From Amycolatopsis albispora (GTDB taxonomy: Bacteria > Actinomycetota > Actinomycetes > Mycobacteriales > Pseudonocardiaceae): a stretch of 64,000 nucleotides of DNA. The notes beneath the pieces were generated by a model. It saw only the letters and a list, made by a program, of their open reading frames with translations. It had not been told where the DNA came from and ran no database searches. Positions 18,971-26,417 of this stretch are shown here, piece after piece. Location of the stretch: NCBI RefSeq assembly GCF_003312875.1, contig NZ_CP015163.1, positions 5,518,001 to 5,582,000 of the forward strand, given 5' to 3'. Within the stretch, counting starts at the first letter, position 1; each line of letters starts with the position of its first letter. Position numbers and translations under genes: made by a program.

Positions 18971-18993
18971 CGCACCTCCCACTGGGAGGTGCG
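18971..18993. promoter_or_regulatory. 23-bp palindrome over the tetR ribosome-binding site (probable autoregulatory operator)
   Basis: CGCACCTCCCA-C-TGGGAGGTGCG is a perfect dyad with 11-bp arms. It ends one base before the ATG of the TetR gene, so it covers the Shine-Dalgarno GGGAGGT. A TAGAAT -10-like box sits immediately upstream (18965-18970). TetR regulators usually bind such dyads at their own promoter; a folded RNA would also hide the ribosome-binding site. Confidence 0.6.
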
Positions 18994-18994
18994 G

Positions 18995-19597
18995 ATGCCC
19001 AAGATCATCGGCGGCTCGCTGAACGCCCATCGCGAACAGGTGCGCCAGCGGGTCTTCACCGCCCTGCGCAACCAGCTCTACGAGCGCGGCTTCGACGCGA
19101 TCACGCTGGCCGGGGTGGCCGCCGAGGCCGAGCTGGGCCGCACCGCGATGTACAACCACTTCCCCGACAAGGAGAGCCTGCTCGTCGCCTTCGTCGAGGA
19201 GGAGGCCGCGCAGTACGTGCGGCGGCTGGAGGCGGCGGTGGACGCAGCCGCCGATCCGGTGGACCAGCTGGCCGTGTTCGTCCGGCTGCAGCTGCGCGCG
19301 CTGGCCGAGTACCACCTGCCGCCCGGCAGCGCGCTCGCCACCACGCTCGGCCCCGCCTCCTACCGCCGGATCGCCGCGCACGCCGACCCGATCACCCAGC
19401 GCCTGCGCACCATCCTGACCGACGGCATGGCGGCGGGCCGCCTGCCCGAGGAGGACCCCGACCTGCTCATCCCGATGATCACCTCCGCGCTGGCCAGCAG
19501 GCAGATCATCGACGTGCCGCCCGAGCAGCTGGACGCGGCGATCGCCGGGGCCGTCCGGTTCATCCTGCGCGCGGTCGGGGTGAAAACCGGCAAATAA
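18995..19597 (+). CDS. TetR-family transcriptional regulator
   Basis: A 200-residue TetR protein with an N-terminal helix-turn-helix (about 14-60; FTALRNQLYERGFDAITLAGVAAEAELGRTAMYNHFPDKESLLVAFVEEE) and an all-helical ligand domain. ATG 18995 sits just after GGGAGGT, which itself is part of a 23-bp palindrome. The stop is at 19597, and an iron-box-like sequence begins there, before the heme oxygenase gene 72 bases on. Whether it also controls heme oxygenase is open: another dyad, CTGACA-N3-TGTCAG, lies in that leader but does not match the palindrome at its own start. Confidence 0.92.
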   Translation: MPKIIGGSLNAHREQVRQRVFTALRNQLYERGFDAITLAGVAAEAELGRTAMYNHFPDKESLLVAFVEEEAAQYVRRLEAAVDAAADPVDQLAVFVRLQLRALAEYHLPPGSALATTLGPASYRRIAAHADPITQRLRTILTDGMAAGRLPEEDPDLLIPMITSALASRQIIDVPPEQLDAAIAGAVRFILRAVGVKTGK

Positions 19598-19616
19598 GGG
19601 TAGCCTAACCCGGAAA
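19597..19616. promoter_or_regulatory. Partial DtxR/IdeR-like iron box upstream of heme oxygenase
   Basis: The core TAGCCTAACC at 19601-19610 matches the right half and centre of the DtxR/IdeR consensus TTAGGTTAGSCTAACCTAA; about 13 of 19 positions agree. It lies 60-70 bases before the heme oxygenase start, a sensible place for iron repression of a heme-iron release gene. Confidence 0.5.
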
Positions 19617-19633
19617 TATCACCTACGCTCTTT

Positions 19634-19648
19634 CTGACAGATTGTCAG
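19634..19648. promoter_or_regulatory. CTGACA-N3-TGTCAG dyad in heme oxygenase leader
   Basis: A 6-bp-arm perfect dyad, followed by a further GTCA at 19652-19655 that partly repeats its right half. It is placed between the iron-box-like site and the Shine-Dalgarno (CAGGAGG). A second regulator site is possible, but the dyad is short. Confidence 0.3.
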
Positions 19649-19669
19649 ATCGTCAGGAGGGCGCGTCCC

Positions 19670-20341
19670 ATGGCTGCACCGGTGACCGAGGAACTGGCCC
19701 TGCGCCCGTTCTCCGAATCCCTCCGCAACTCGACCAAGGCCGTGCACGAGCGCGCGCACCACTCCACCTACATGGACGCGCTGCTCAGCGGGTCCCTCAC
19801 GCTGGAGGGTTACGGCCTGCTCGCGGCCCAGTACTACTTCATCTACCGCGCGCTGGAGCAGGTCACCGACGCCATGGCGGGCGACCCGGTCGGCGGTGAC
19901 TTCGTCATCGACGAGCTGCGCCGCCTGCCCAAGCTCGAAGCCGACCTGGCCTTCCTGATCGGGCCGGACTGGGCCGAGAAGATCGAGCCGGTCCCCGCCA
20001 CCACCGCCTACGTCACCCGGCTCGGCCGGATGACCGACTGGGCCGGCGGGTACGTGGCCCACCACTACACGCGCTACCTCGGCGACCTCGCCGGTGGCCA
20101 GGTGGTGCGCGCGCTGCTCAAGAAGACCTACGACGTCACCGGGCCGGGCGCGTTGTTCTACGACTTCGAGAGCGCGGGCAGCCCGAGCGCCTTCCGCAAG
20201 CGCTACCGCGCCCTGCTCGACGCGGCGCCGTGGGGCGTGGACGAGCGGCGGCGGATCATCGACGAGACGCTGCTGGCCTTCGAGCTCAACATCGCGGTGC
20301 TCACCGACCTGGCCGAGGCAACCGGCCTGGAGTCGGCCTGA
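19670..20341 (+). CDS. Heme oxygenase (biliverdin-producing)
   Basis: A 223-residue HmuO-type heme oxygenase, which cleaves heme to biliverdin, CO and Fe2+ for iron acquisition. The proximal heme ligand is His26 (STKAVHERAHHSTYM). The distal helix is YLGDLAGGQVVRALLKKTY, with the flexible glycines that position O2. The ATG follows CAGGAGG. The upstream iron-box-like sequence implies repression by a DtxR/IdeR homologue. The neighbours, a TetR gene and superoxide dismutase, fit a theme of heme, iron and oxidative stress; no heme transporter is in the window. Confidence 0.94.
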   Translation: MAAPVTEELALRPFSESLRNSTKAVHERAHHSTYMDALLSGSLTLEGYGLLAAQYYFIYRALEQVTDAMAGDPVGGDFVIDELRRLPKLEADLAFLIGPDWAEKIEPVPATTAYVTRLGRMTDWAGGYVAHHYTRYLGDLAGGQVVRALLKKTYDVTGPGALFYDFESAGSPSAFRKRYRALLDAAPWGVDERRRIIDETLLAFELNIAVLTDLAEATGLESA

Positions 20342-20351
20342 TCACACCGCA

Positions 20352-20382
20352 TTGACCTCCACCTAGCTGGAGGTAGGACGGT
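20352..20382 (+). promoter_or_regulatory. MerR-type dyad ACCTCCA-N6-TGGAGGT with TTGACC -35
   Basis: TTGACCTCCACCT at 20352-20364 begins a dyad with 7-bp arms (20355-20361 and 20368-20374). The layout, a -35 followed by a dyad in a long spacer, is typical of MerR/SoxR-family promoters. The same 13-mer starts at 21212 before the NAT gene. Here the -10 match is poor, and sodA starts 140 bases further on. Confidence 0.4.
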
Positions 20383-20524
20383 GGGTTTGCGGAGGTGTTG
20401 CCCCGGGTACCGCCACCGCACCGGCATTGTCCCAGCGGGCGGCCCCAGCTCGCCCCGACCTGGTGATGGGCACTAGGTTTGACAGTGCAAGAAACCTGCG
20501 TCGAACACAGAAGAAGGAGGGCCG

Positions 20525-21148
20525 ATGGCCCGCTACGAGCTTCCCGACCTCGACTACGACTACGGCGCCCTCGCCCCGCACATCTCCGGCGAGATCAACG
20601 AGCTGCACCACAGCAAGCACCACGCGACCTACGTCAAGGGCGCGAACGACACGCTGGACAAGCTCGAAGCCGCCCGTGAAGCCAACGACTTCGGCTCCAT
20701 CGTCGGGCTCGAGACCACGCTGGCCTTCAACCTGGCCGGGCACGCCAACCACGTGGTGTGGTGGAAGATCCTGTCGCCGGAAGGCGGCGACAAGCCGACC
20801 GGCGAGCTGGCCGCCGCGATCGACGAGGCGTTCGGCTCGTTCGACAAGTTCAAGGCGCAGTTCACCGCCGTGTCCACCACCATCCAGGGCAACGGCTGGG
20901 GCGCGCTGTCCTGGGACCCGATCGGCAAGACGCTGATCACCCAGCAGCTGCGCGACCACCACAACAACCTGATCCTGCCGACCACGCCGATCCTGCTGGT
21001 CGACGTCTGGGAGCACGCGTTCTACCTGGACTACAAGAACGTGAAGCCGGACTACGTCAAGGCGCTGTGGAACATCTTCAACTGGGCCGAGATCAGCAAG
21101 CGGTTCGACAACGCCGTCGCCGGCGGCAACGGCCTCCTGCTCGGCTGA
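20525..21148 (+). CDS. sodA: Superoxide dismutase (Mn/Fe)
   Basis: A 207-residue Mn/Fe superoxide dismutase. Metal ligands are His28 ([14 protein letters not shown]), the His in [12 protein letters not shown] (about 76), and Asp and His in the [13 protein letters not shown] signature (about 160 and 164). It has no signal peptide. ATG 20525 follows a strong AGAAGGAGG, and a TTGACA -35-like hexamer lies at 20479-20484. A good intrinsic terminator follows. Metal preference cannot be settled from these motifs alone. Confidence 0.97.
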   Translation: MARYELPDLDYDYGALAPHISGEINELHHSKHHATYVKGANDTLDKLEAAREANDFGSIVGLETTLAFNLAGHANHVVWWKILSPEGGDKPTGELAAAIDEAFGSFDKFKAQFTAVSTTIQGNGWGALSWDPIGKTLITQQLRDHHNNLILPTTPILLVDVWEHAFYLDYKNVKPDYVKALWNIFNWAEISKRFDNAVAGGNGLLLG

Positions 21149-21165
21149 ACGAACGCTCGACCCCA

Positions 21166-21200
21166 ACGGGGCTCTCCCACACCGGGAGGGCCCCGTTTTT
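21166..21200 (+). terminator. Intrinsic terminator of sodA
   Basis: A 13-bp GC-rich stem (21166-21178 with 21184-21196, one G-T wobble) and a 5-base loop, followed by TTTTT. It sits 17 bases after the sodA stop and is the clearest T-run terminator in the window. Confidence 0.92.
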
Positions 21201-21211
21201 GTGTTCGCCCG

Positions 21212-21242
21212 TTGACCTCCACCTCACTCGAAGGTGCAGGCT
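21212..21242 (+). promoter_or_regulatory. MerR-type promoter of the NAT gene
   Basis: TTGACC (21212-21217) and CAGGCT (21237-21242) are separated by 19 bases, the long spacer that MerR-family activators compensate by twisting DNA. The spacer holds an ACCT...AGGT dyad. The ATG at 21249 is only six bases beyond the -10, so the transcript may be leaderless. Confidence 0.45.
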
Positions 21243-21248
21243 GGCCCC

Positions 21249-21998
21249 ATGGACGCCTACCTCGAGCGACTCGGCCTGACCGAGCGGCCCGCCGCCGACC
21301 TCGGCGGCCTGCGCCTGCTGCAGCGCACGCACCTGGCGAAGGTGCCTTTCGAAAACCTCGACATCCACCTCGGCGTGCCGGTCACGCTGACCGAAGAGTC
21401 CGTTGTGGACAAGATCGTGCACCGGCACCGCGGTGGCATCTGCTACGAGCTGAACGGCGCCTTCGCCCTGCTGCTGCGCGACCTCGGCTTCGACGTGACC
21501 CTGCTCGGCGCGGCCACCTTCCGCGAGAACGGCGATCGGTACGCGAAGCTGGCGCACCTGGCGCTGCGCGTGGACCTGGAGGAACGCTGGCTGGTGGACG
21601 TGGGCTTCGGCCGGTTCGCGCGGGAGCCGCTGCGCCTGGACGAGCGCGGCGAGCAGCACGACGAGGACGGTGTGTTCACCGTGACCGAGCTGCCCACCGG
21701 CCAGTTCGACGTCCACCACGACGGCAGGCCCGCCTACCGGATCGACCCGCTGCCGCTGCGCCTGGCCGACCTGGTGCCGAGCTGCTGGTGGACCACCACC
21801 GCGCCGGATTCGCCGTTCACCGAGAAGCCGACCTGCTCGCTGCGCACGGACGCCGGGCGGTTCACGCTTTCCGGTGATCGGCTGATCACCACCGTCGACG
21901 GGGAACGCACGGAGGTGACACTGGCGGACGACGACGCCATCCTGGCCGAGTACCGGACCCGGTTCGGCGTCGAGCTGGCTCGGGTACCCCGGACATGA
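21249..21998 (+). CDS. Arylamine N-acetyltransferase
   Basis: A 249-residue NAT-family enzyme that transfers acetyl from acetyl-CoA to arylamines or hydrazines, or forms amides in secondary metabolism. The catalytic triad is Cys65 (HRGGICYELNGAF), His103 (KLAHLAL) and Asp117 (WLVDVGFG). The N-terminal KVPFENLDIHLG is typical. No Shine-Dalgarno is visible before ATG 21249, in line with the MerR-type promoter immediately upstream and a leaderless transcript. It stands alone between two terminator-like structures. Confidence 0.93.
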   Translation: MDAYLERLGLTERPAADLGGLRLLQRTHLAKVPFENLDIHLGVPVTLTEESVVDKIVHRHRGGICYELNGAFALLLRDLGFDVTLLGAATFRENGDRYAKLAHLALRVDLEERWLVDVGFGRFAREPLRLDERGEQHDEDGVFTVTELPTGQFDVHHDGRPAYRIDPLPLRLADLVPSCWWTTTAPDSPFTEKPTCSLRTDAGRFTLSGDRLITTVDGERTEVTLADDDAILAEYRTRFGVELARVPRT

Positions 21999-22039
21999 AC
22001 GAGGCCCCGCTCCCGGGGTGCCCGGTTGCGAGGCCTCGT
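21999..22039 (+). terminator. Probable terminator of the NAT gene
   Basis: ACGAGGCC (21999-22006) pairs perfectly with GGCCTCGT (22032-22039) across a GC-rich loop that contains its own CCCGGG self-complement. It begins immediately after the NAT stop codon. Confidence 0.6.
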
Positions 22040-22084
22040 CCGTTCCCGAACTGACTGCCGCTCCCACCACGAAGCGGACGTGTA

Positions 22085-22103
22085 TGAGGTTAGCCTAACC
22101 TGA
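22085..22103. promoter_or_regulatory. Strong DtxR/IdeR iron box in a convergent intergenic region
   Basis: AGGTTAGCCTAACCT at 22087-22101 has perfect 7-bp arms around one central base and matches the IdeR consensus core. It lies between two convergent genes, NAT ending at 21998 and the CHAP-like gene ending at 22194, so no annotated gene starts beside it. The nearest iron-related gene is heme oxygenase, 1.8 kb away. Confidence 0.75.
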
Positions 22104-22193
22104 TTCGTCCGCGCAAGGGGCGTTCAAAAGCGGCGCAGCCGCTTGCTGTGGGCCGCCACCCGCACCGCCACGCAAGCCACGCTCACAACTCAC

Positions 22194-22721
22194 TCACCTG
22201 CTGTTGCCGTACTTCCAGCCGAGGTAGTTGGCGAAGTAGCTCTGCTTGGCGTGCCCGATGCGGCCGTTCACGCTGGTCGCCCACACTCCACCATTGCCGT
22301 CGGCCAGGCCCACGTGTCCATACTGCGAGATGTTCCAGAAGACGAAGGCGCCCCGCGGCGGGGTGCCCCTGGTGTGCCGGGCGCCGTCGGACGAGCGCCA
22401 GTGCGCGATCGCGCTGGCGTGGTGGGTGCGGCGGTTCCACGCCAGCCGCACGGCGCGCTCGCAGTAGCCCTGGTAGGCGGTGCTGCCGTTGCGGTTGCGG
22501 AACCAGCTGATCGCCCCGTTGACGGTCTGCGCGGCTTCGAAGCCGGTGTCCTCCGGCCCGAGCACCGCGCTCGGGTCGGCGATGTCGGCGGCGGTGATCT
22601 CGCTGTAGAGGTCGGCGGGCACCGGCTCCGCCGACGCCGTGCCGGTCGCCGCGGTGGTCGCGCCGGCGAAGGCCAGCGTGGCGGCCACCACCACCGCCCG
22701 GCCGAACTTGGTGAGCTGCAT
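22194..22721 (-). CDS. Secreted CHAP/NlpC-P60-like protein
   Basis: A 175-residue secreted protein: a Sec signal (VVVAATLAFAGATTAATGTASA) and a compact papain-like domain. The likely nucleophile is Cys in AYQGYCERAVRLAW; the likely His is in GAFVFWNISQYGHVGLADGNGGVWATSVNG, followed by a Tyr/Trp-rich end (SYFANYLGWKYG). This order, Cys then GHVG, fits CHAP or NlpC/P60 peptidoglycan amidases and endopeptidases, but the family match is by pattern only. It is convergent with NAT, with an iron box between. Confidence 0.72.
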   Translation of the reverse strand: MQLTKFGRAVVVAATLAFAGATTAATGTASAEPVPADLYSEITAADIADPSAVLGPEDTGFEAAQTVNGAISWFRNRNGSTAYQGYCERAVRLAWNRRTHHASAIAHWRSSDGARHTRGTPPRGAFVFWNISQYGHVGLADGNGGVWATSVNGRIGHAKQSYFANYLGWKYGNSR

Positions 22722-22777
22722 GTTTCCTCCCTGTCCACGGATTCGGGAGGAGCGTGCCGCGCGCCGCTACGCGTTCG

Positions 22778-24133
22778 CTAAGCGCCGCGGCGGTCCAGCA
22801 CGCGCAGGCCGGGGAACCGCCGTCGCGGCAGGGTGACCCCGCCCCGGCGGACCAGGATGACCGCGCACACCAGCGCGGCGATCGCCGAGATCGCGCCGCC
22901 GATGACAAACGGTGACCGCCCGCCAAAGGCCTCGGCCATCCAGCCGGTCATCGGCGCCCCGATCGGGTTGCCGCCGACCAGCACCAGCACGTACAGCCCC
23001 ATCACGCGCCCGCGCATCTGCGGGCTGACCGCGGTCTGCACCAGCGCGTTCGCCGTGTTCAGGAAGGTGATGGTGGCGTACCCGAGCGGGATCAGCGCGA
23101 TGCCGAAGGCGAGATAGGTCGGCATGTACCCGGTGGCGATCTCCAGCAGGCCGAGCGCGAGCGCGGACAGCAGCAGCACCCGCACGCGCGGGCGCCCGCG
23201 TGATCCCCGGCGAGCCGACATCAGCGCCCCGGTGAACGTGCCGACGGCGAGCAGCGTGGACAGCAGGCCGTATCCGTCGGCTTCGGTGCCGAAAACGTTT
23301 GCGGCCACGATCGCCAGCGACGTGAAGAAGGTGATGCCGAAGGTGCTGACGAAGAACACCAGCACCATCACGGTCATCAGGTCGGCGCGCCGCCGCACGT
23401 AGCTCAGGCCCTCGCGCAGCTGCCCCTTCGCCCGCGCCACGCGCGGCCCGCGGAACAGCTTGTCCGGGTTCATCAGCAGCAGCCCGGCCAGCACGGCCAG
23501 CGTGCTCACCGCGTTCGCCAGGAACAGCCAGCCGGTGCCCACCCAGACGATGACAAAACCGGCGATCGCCGGGCCGACGATCCGCGCCATGTTGAAGATC
23601 GTGGAGTTCAGCGCGACCGCGTTCGCCACCTGCTCACGGCCGACCATCTCGGCCACGAACGACTGCCGGGTCGGCACCTCGATCGCGGCCACGCAGCCGA
23701 GCACGAAGCACAGCGTGAACACGTGCCACATCTCGACCACACCGGTGATGTCCAGCAGCCCGAGCACCAGCGCCTGCGTGCCGGCCACCACCTGGACGCC
23801 GATCAGCAGCTTGCGCTTGTCCGCGCGGTCGGCGAGCACCCCGGCCCACAGCGAGAGGAACAGGATCGGCAGGAACTGCAGGCCGACCGCGATGCCGAGG
23901 GCCACCGGGTTGTTGCCGCTGAGGGTGAACACCAGCCAGTCCTGCGCGATGCGCTGCATCCAGGTGCCGATGTTGGAGATCACCTGGCCGCTGAAGAACA
24001 GCCGGTAGTTGCGGATCTTGAGCGAGCTGAACGTGCCCGCCCGGCGTGGGCGCGCTTCGGGAGCGGGTACCGGTTCCCGGGTAGCTGTCGTCGTCGGAGT
24101 GGACTCGGCTTCGCTACCCAGGTTCCTCGGCAC
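22778..24133 (-). CDS. MFS transporter (MFS_3, enterobactin-exporter-like)
   Basis: A 451-residue major facilitator with 12 predicted helices. The N-terminal NYRLFFSGQVISNIGTWMQRIAQDWLV and the loop 2-3 motif GVLADRADKRKLLIGVQ fit the MFS_3 group. GTG 24133 is six bases after the MarR stop, with GGGGAA upstream; the longer frame is shadow within marR. The MarR-MFS order suggests a drug- or metabolite-inducible efflux operon. An EntS-like siderophore role is possible because an iron box lies 0.7 kb downstream, but nothing ties them directly. Confidence 0.9.
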   Translation of the reverse strand: MPRNLGSEAESTPTTTATREPVPAPEARPRRAGTFSSLKIRNYRLFFSGQVISNIGTWMQRIAQDWLVFTLSGNNPVALGIAVGLQFLPILFLSLWAGVLADRADKRKLLIGVQVVAGTQALVLGLLDITGVVEMWHVFTLCFVLGCVAAIEVPTRQSFVAEMVGREQVANAVALNSTIFNMARIVGPAIAGFVIVWVGTGWLFLANAVSTLAVLAGLLLMNPDKLFRGPRVARAKGQLREGLSYVRRRADLMTVMVLVFFVSTFGITFFTSLAIVAANVFGTEADGYGLLSTLLAVGTFTGALMSARRGSRGRPRVRVLLLSALALGLLEIATGYMPTYLAFGIALIPLGYATITFLNTANALVQTAVSPQMRGRVMGLYVLVLVGGNPIGAPMTGWMAEAFGGRSPFVIGGAISAIAALVCAVILVRRGGVTLPRRRFPGLRVLDRRGA

Positions 24134-24138
24134 CGCTG

Positions 24139-24570
24139 TTAGTTCCCCGCCATCCTGTCGATGATCTCGGCGGCTCGGGAGAGCACTTCGCGCTCCTCGC
24201 CGCTCAGTTCCGCCAACTGCGCGTCCAGCCAGGCCTCCCGCGCGGAGATGGTCTGCCGGATGTAGGCCAGCCCGGTGGCCGACAGCTCCACGATGGCCTG
24301 CCTGCCATCGGTGGGGTGCGGCCGCCGTTCGACGTACCCCAGCTCCTCCAGCGCCGCGATCACCCTGGTCATCGACGGGGGCTGCACGCCCTCCTTGGCC
24401 GCCAGCTGCCCCGGGGTCAGCGCCCCGCACTTGTGCAGCGTGGACAGCGCCGAGATCTGGGTGAGCGAGATGGTCTCGGTCGCGCTCTGCGCCCGCAGCC
24501 GCCGGTTCAACCGGACGACGGACAGCCGCAGCCTGCTCGCGAGCGAGCGGTCCTGCGCACTGTCGGGCAT
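24139..24570 (-). CDS. MarR-family transcriptional regulator
   Basis: A 143-residue MarR protein with the winged helix LTQISALSTLHKCGALTPGQLAAKEGVQPPSMTRVIAALEELGYVERRPHPTDGRQAIVELSATG. ATG 24570 is preferred over the upstream GTG 24588 because a TATGCT -10-like box lies exactly six bases before the ATG with no good Shine-Dalgarno, which suggests a leaderless transcript. It is followed after six bases by the MFS gene, which it most likely represses together with itself. It resembles Rv0880 in neighbourhood. Confidence 0.92.
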   Translation of the reverse strand: MPDSAQDRSLASRLRLSVVRLNRRLRAQSATETISLTQISALSTLHKCGALTPGQLAAKEGVQPPSMTRVIAALEELGYVERRPHPTDGRQAIVELSATGLAYIRQTISAREAWLDAQLAELSGEEREVLSRAAEIIDRMAGN

Positions 24571-24633
24571 ATAGTTAGCATACCTCACGATCGGCGGTGG
24601 ACGCCGCCGAGGTCACCTGCTCAGGGCATCGGC

Positions 24634-26076
24634 TCAGGTCAGGGCCGCCCGGATCGGCCCGATCGCGAAGTAGATCACGAACGCCACCGCGACCACCCAC
24701 ATCAGCGGGTGCACCCGGCGGGCCTTCCCGGTGGCCACCTGGATCAGCACGTAGCTGACGAACCCGGCGCCGATGCCGTTGGCGATCGAGTAGGTGAACG
24801 GCATCACCACGATGGTCAGGAACGCGGGCAGCGCGATGGAGAAGTCGCTGAAGTCGATCTCGGTGACCTGCCGGATCATCAGCGCGCCGACGATCACCAG
24901 CGCGGGCGCGGCCGCCTCCACCGGGACCACCTCGTACAGCGGGGTGAGGAACATGGCGGCCAGGAACAGCAGGCCGGTGACCACGTTCGCCAGCCCGGTC
25001 CGCGCGCCCTCGGCGATCCCGGCGGCCGACTCCACAAAAACCGTGTTCGAGCTGGACGAGGCCGCTCCCCCGGCCACGGCCGCCGCGCTGTCTACGAACA
25101 ACGCCTTGCCCACACCCGGCAGTTTGCCGTCCTGGTCGATCAGCCCGGCTTCCTTGCCCAGCCCGGTCATCGTGCCGATGGTGTCGAAGAAGTCGGTCAG
25201 CACCAGGGTGAACACCAGCAGCGCGGCGGTGATCGCCGGGATCTGCACCCAGGCGTCGAAGTTGAACGCGCCGAGCAGGGACAGGTCCGGGACGCCGAGC
25301 ACGTTCTCCGGCAGGCCGGGGTAACCGAGGTTCCAGCCGCGCGGGTTCGTGCCCTGTGACGGCCCGGCGTTGACGATGGCCTCCAGCACGATCGACACCA
25401 CGGTCGCGGTGAGCACGCCGATCAGGATCGCGCCGCGCACCTTCTTCGCCACCAGGATGCCGGTGAACACCAGCCCGAACACAAACACCGCGGTCGGCCA
25501 GGAGGCGATGGACCCGTCGATGCCGAGGCCGACCGGCACGGTGGTCTTCGCCTCGTCCGGCACCCGGCGCACGAACCCGGCGTCGACCAGGCCGATCAGG
25601 CAGATGAACAGGCCGATGCCGACGGCGATCGCGGCCTTGAGCGCGGCGGGCACCGCGTTGAACACCATCGTGCGCACGCCGGTGACCACCAGCAGCAGCA
25701 CCACGATGCCGTTGACCACCACCAGGCCCATCGCGGCGGGCCAGCTCATCTGCGGGGCGATGGTGACCGCGACCAGCGAGTTCACCCCGAGGCCGGTGGC
25801 GATGGCGAACGGGTAGTTGGCGACCAGTCCGAACAGGATGGTCATCACCCCGGCCACCAGCGCGGTGACCGCGGCGACCTGCCCGACCGGCAGGATGGCG
25901 CCGAAGGCGTCCTTGTGCGCCCCGGCGTCGTCGGCGGAGAAGCTGCCGAGGATCAGCGGGTTCAGCACCACGATGTAGGCCATCGTGACGAAGGTGACGA
26001 TGCCGCCGCGGATTTCCCGCCCGGGCGTCGAACCGCGCTCACTGATCTTGAAGAAGCCGTCGATCTTTTGCTTCAT
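24634..26076 (-). CDS. NCS2-family purine permease (AzgA-like)
   Basis: A 480-residue NCS2 permease of the AzgA/PbuG (COG2252) group. It shows MKQKIDGFFKISERGSTPGREIRGGIVTFVTMAYIVVLNPLILG at the start, GLGVNSLVAV in helix 3 and a DFFDTIGTMTGLGKEAGLID motif in the middle. About 14 membrane segments are predicted. It likely imports hypoxanthine, guanine or adenine by proton symport. It follows the MarR gene start divergently oriented only in name: both are on the minus strand, 45 bases apart, so read-through is possible but a separate unit is as likely. Confidence 0.9.
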   Translation of the reverse strand: MKQKIDGFFKISERGSTPGREIRGGIVTFVTMAYIVVLNPLILGSFSADDAGAHKDAFGAILPVGQVAAVTALVAGVMTILFGLVANYPFAIATGLGVNSLVAVTIAPQMSWPAAMGLVVVNGIVVLLLVVTGVRTMVFNAVPAALKAAIAVGIGLFICLIGLVDAGFVRRVPDEAKTTVPVGLGIDGSIASWPTAVFVFGLVFTGILVAKKVRGAILIGVLTATVVSIVLEAIVNAGPSQGTNPRGWNLGYPGLPENVLGVPDLSLLGAFNFDAWVQIPAITAALLVFTLVLTDFFDTIGTMTGLGKEAGLIDQDGKLPGVGKALFVDSAAAVAGGAASSSSNTVFVESAAGIAEGARTGLANVVTGLLFLAAMFLTPLYEVVPVEAAAPALVIVGALMIRQVTEIDFSDFSIALPAFLTIVVMPFTYSIANGIGAGFVSYVLIQVATGKARRVHPLMWVVAVAFVIYFAIGPIRAALT

Positions 26077-26129
26077 CCGAGGGATTCCCTGCCTCCGCTG
26101 TGATGCCGACGCGGGGTACCCTGCCTGAC

Positions 26130-26417
26130 GTGGCCGAATCGATCAATTCCGGGGCGGTAAAGAGCAAGTTTCAGCACACTCCGGAGCTGCCGGAGCGCTG
26201 GATCGCGCTCTGGCCCGTGGTGGTCGTCGGCACCGGGCTGTGGGCGCTGGCGTTCCTGGTCCTGCTGGTGCTCAAGCTGATCAACGGCACCGGCTCGGAC
26301 GTGTGGTTGTGGACCTGCGTGGCCGGAGTCGGGCTCGGCTTCATCGGCCTCGGCATCATGACCTGGCAGCGGGCGGCCTTCCGCCGCGGCTCGAAGTCGG
26401 CGCAGCGGGCGGCGTAG
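26130..26417 (+). CDS. DUF2530 membrane protein
   Basis: A 95-residue protein with two membrane helices (WPVVVVGTGLWALAFLVLLVLKL and WLWTCVAGVGLGFIGLGIMTW) and a basic tail QRAAFRRGSKSAQRAA, matching the actinobacterial DUF2530 family. GTG 26130 is preferred over 26100/26103 because TACCCT (26117-26122) lies seven bases upstream, which points to a leaderless transcript. Its last 62 bases overlap the 3' end of the convergent WYL regulator gene. Function is unknown. Confidence 0.82.
   Translation: MAESINSGAVKSKFQHTPELPERWIALWPVVVVGTGLWALAFLVLLVLKLINGTGSDVWLWTCVAGVGLGFIGLGIMTWQRAAFRRGSKSAQRAA

Noticed and set aside
22143..22781. 212-residue + strand frame downstream of the iron box
   Set aside because: It would be the natural target of the box, but it is exactly antisense to the CHAP-like gene, starts with TTG and has no domain or ribosome-binding site. 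A small RNA is still possible.
24634..26076. Possible role of the NCS2 permease in the MarR operon
   Set aside because: It is on the same strand, but upstream of marR with its own 3' end 45 bases before the marR promoter-like box, so a shared unit is not supported.
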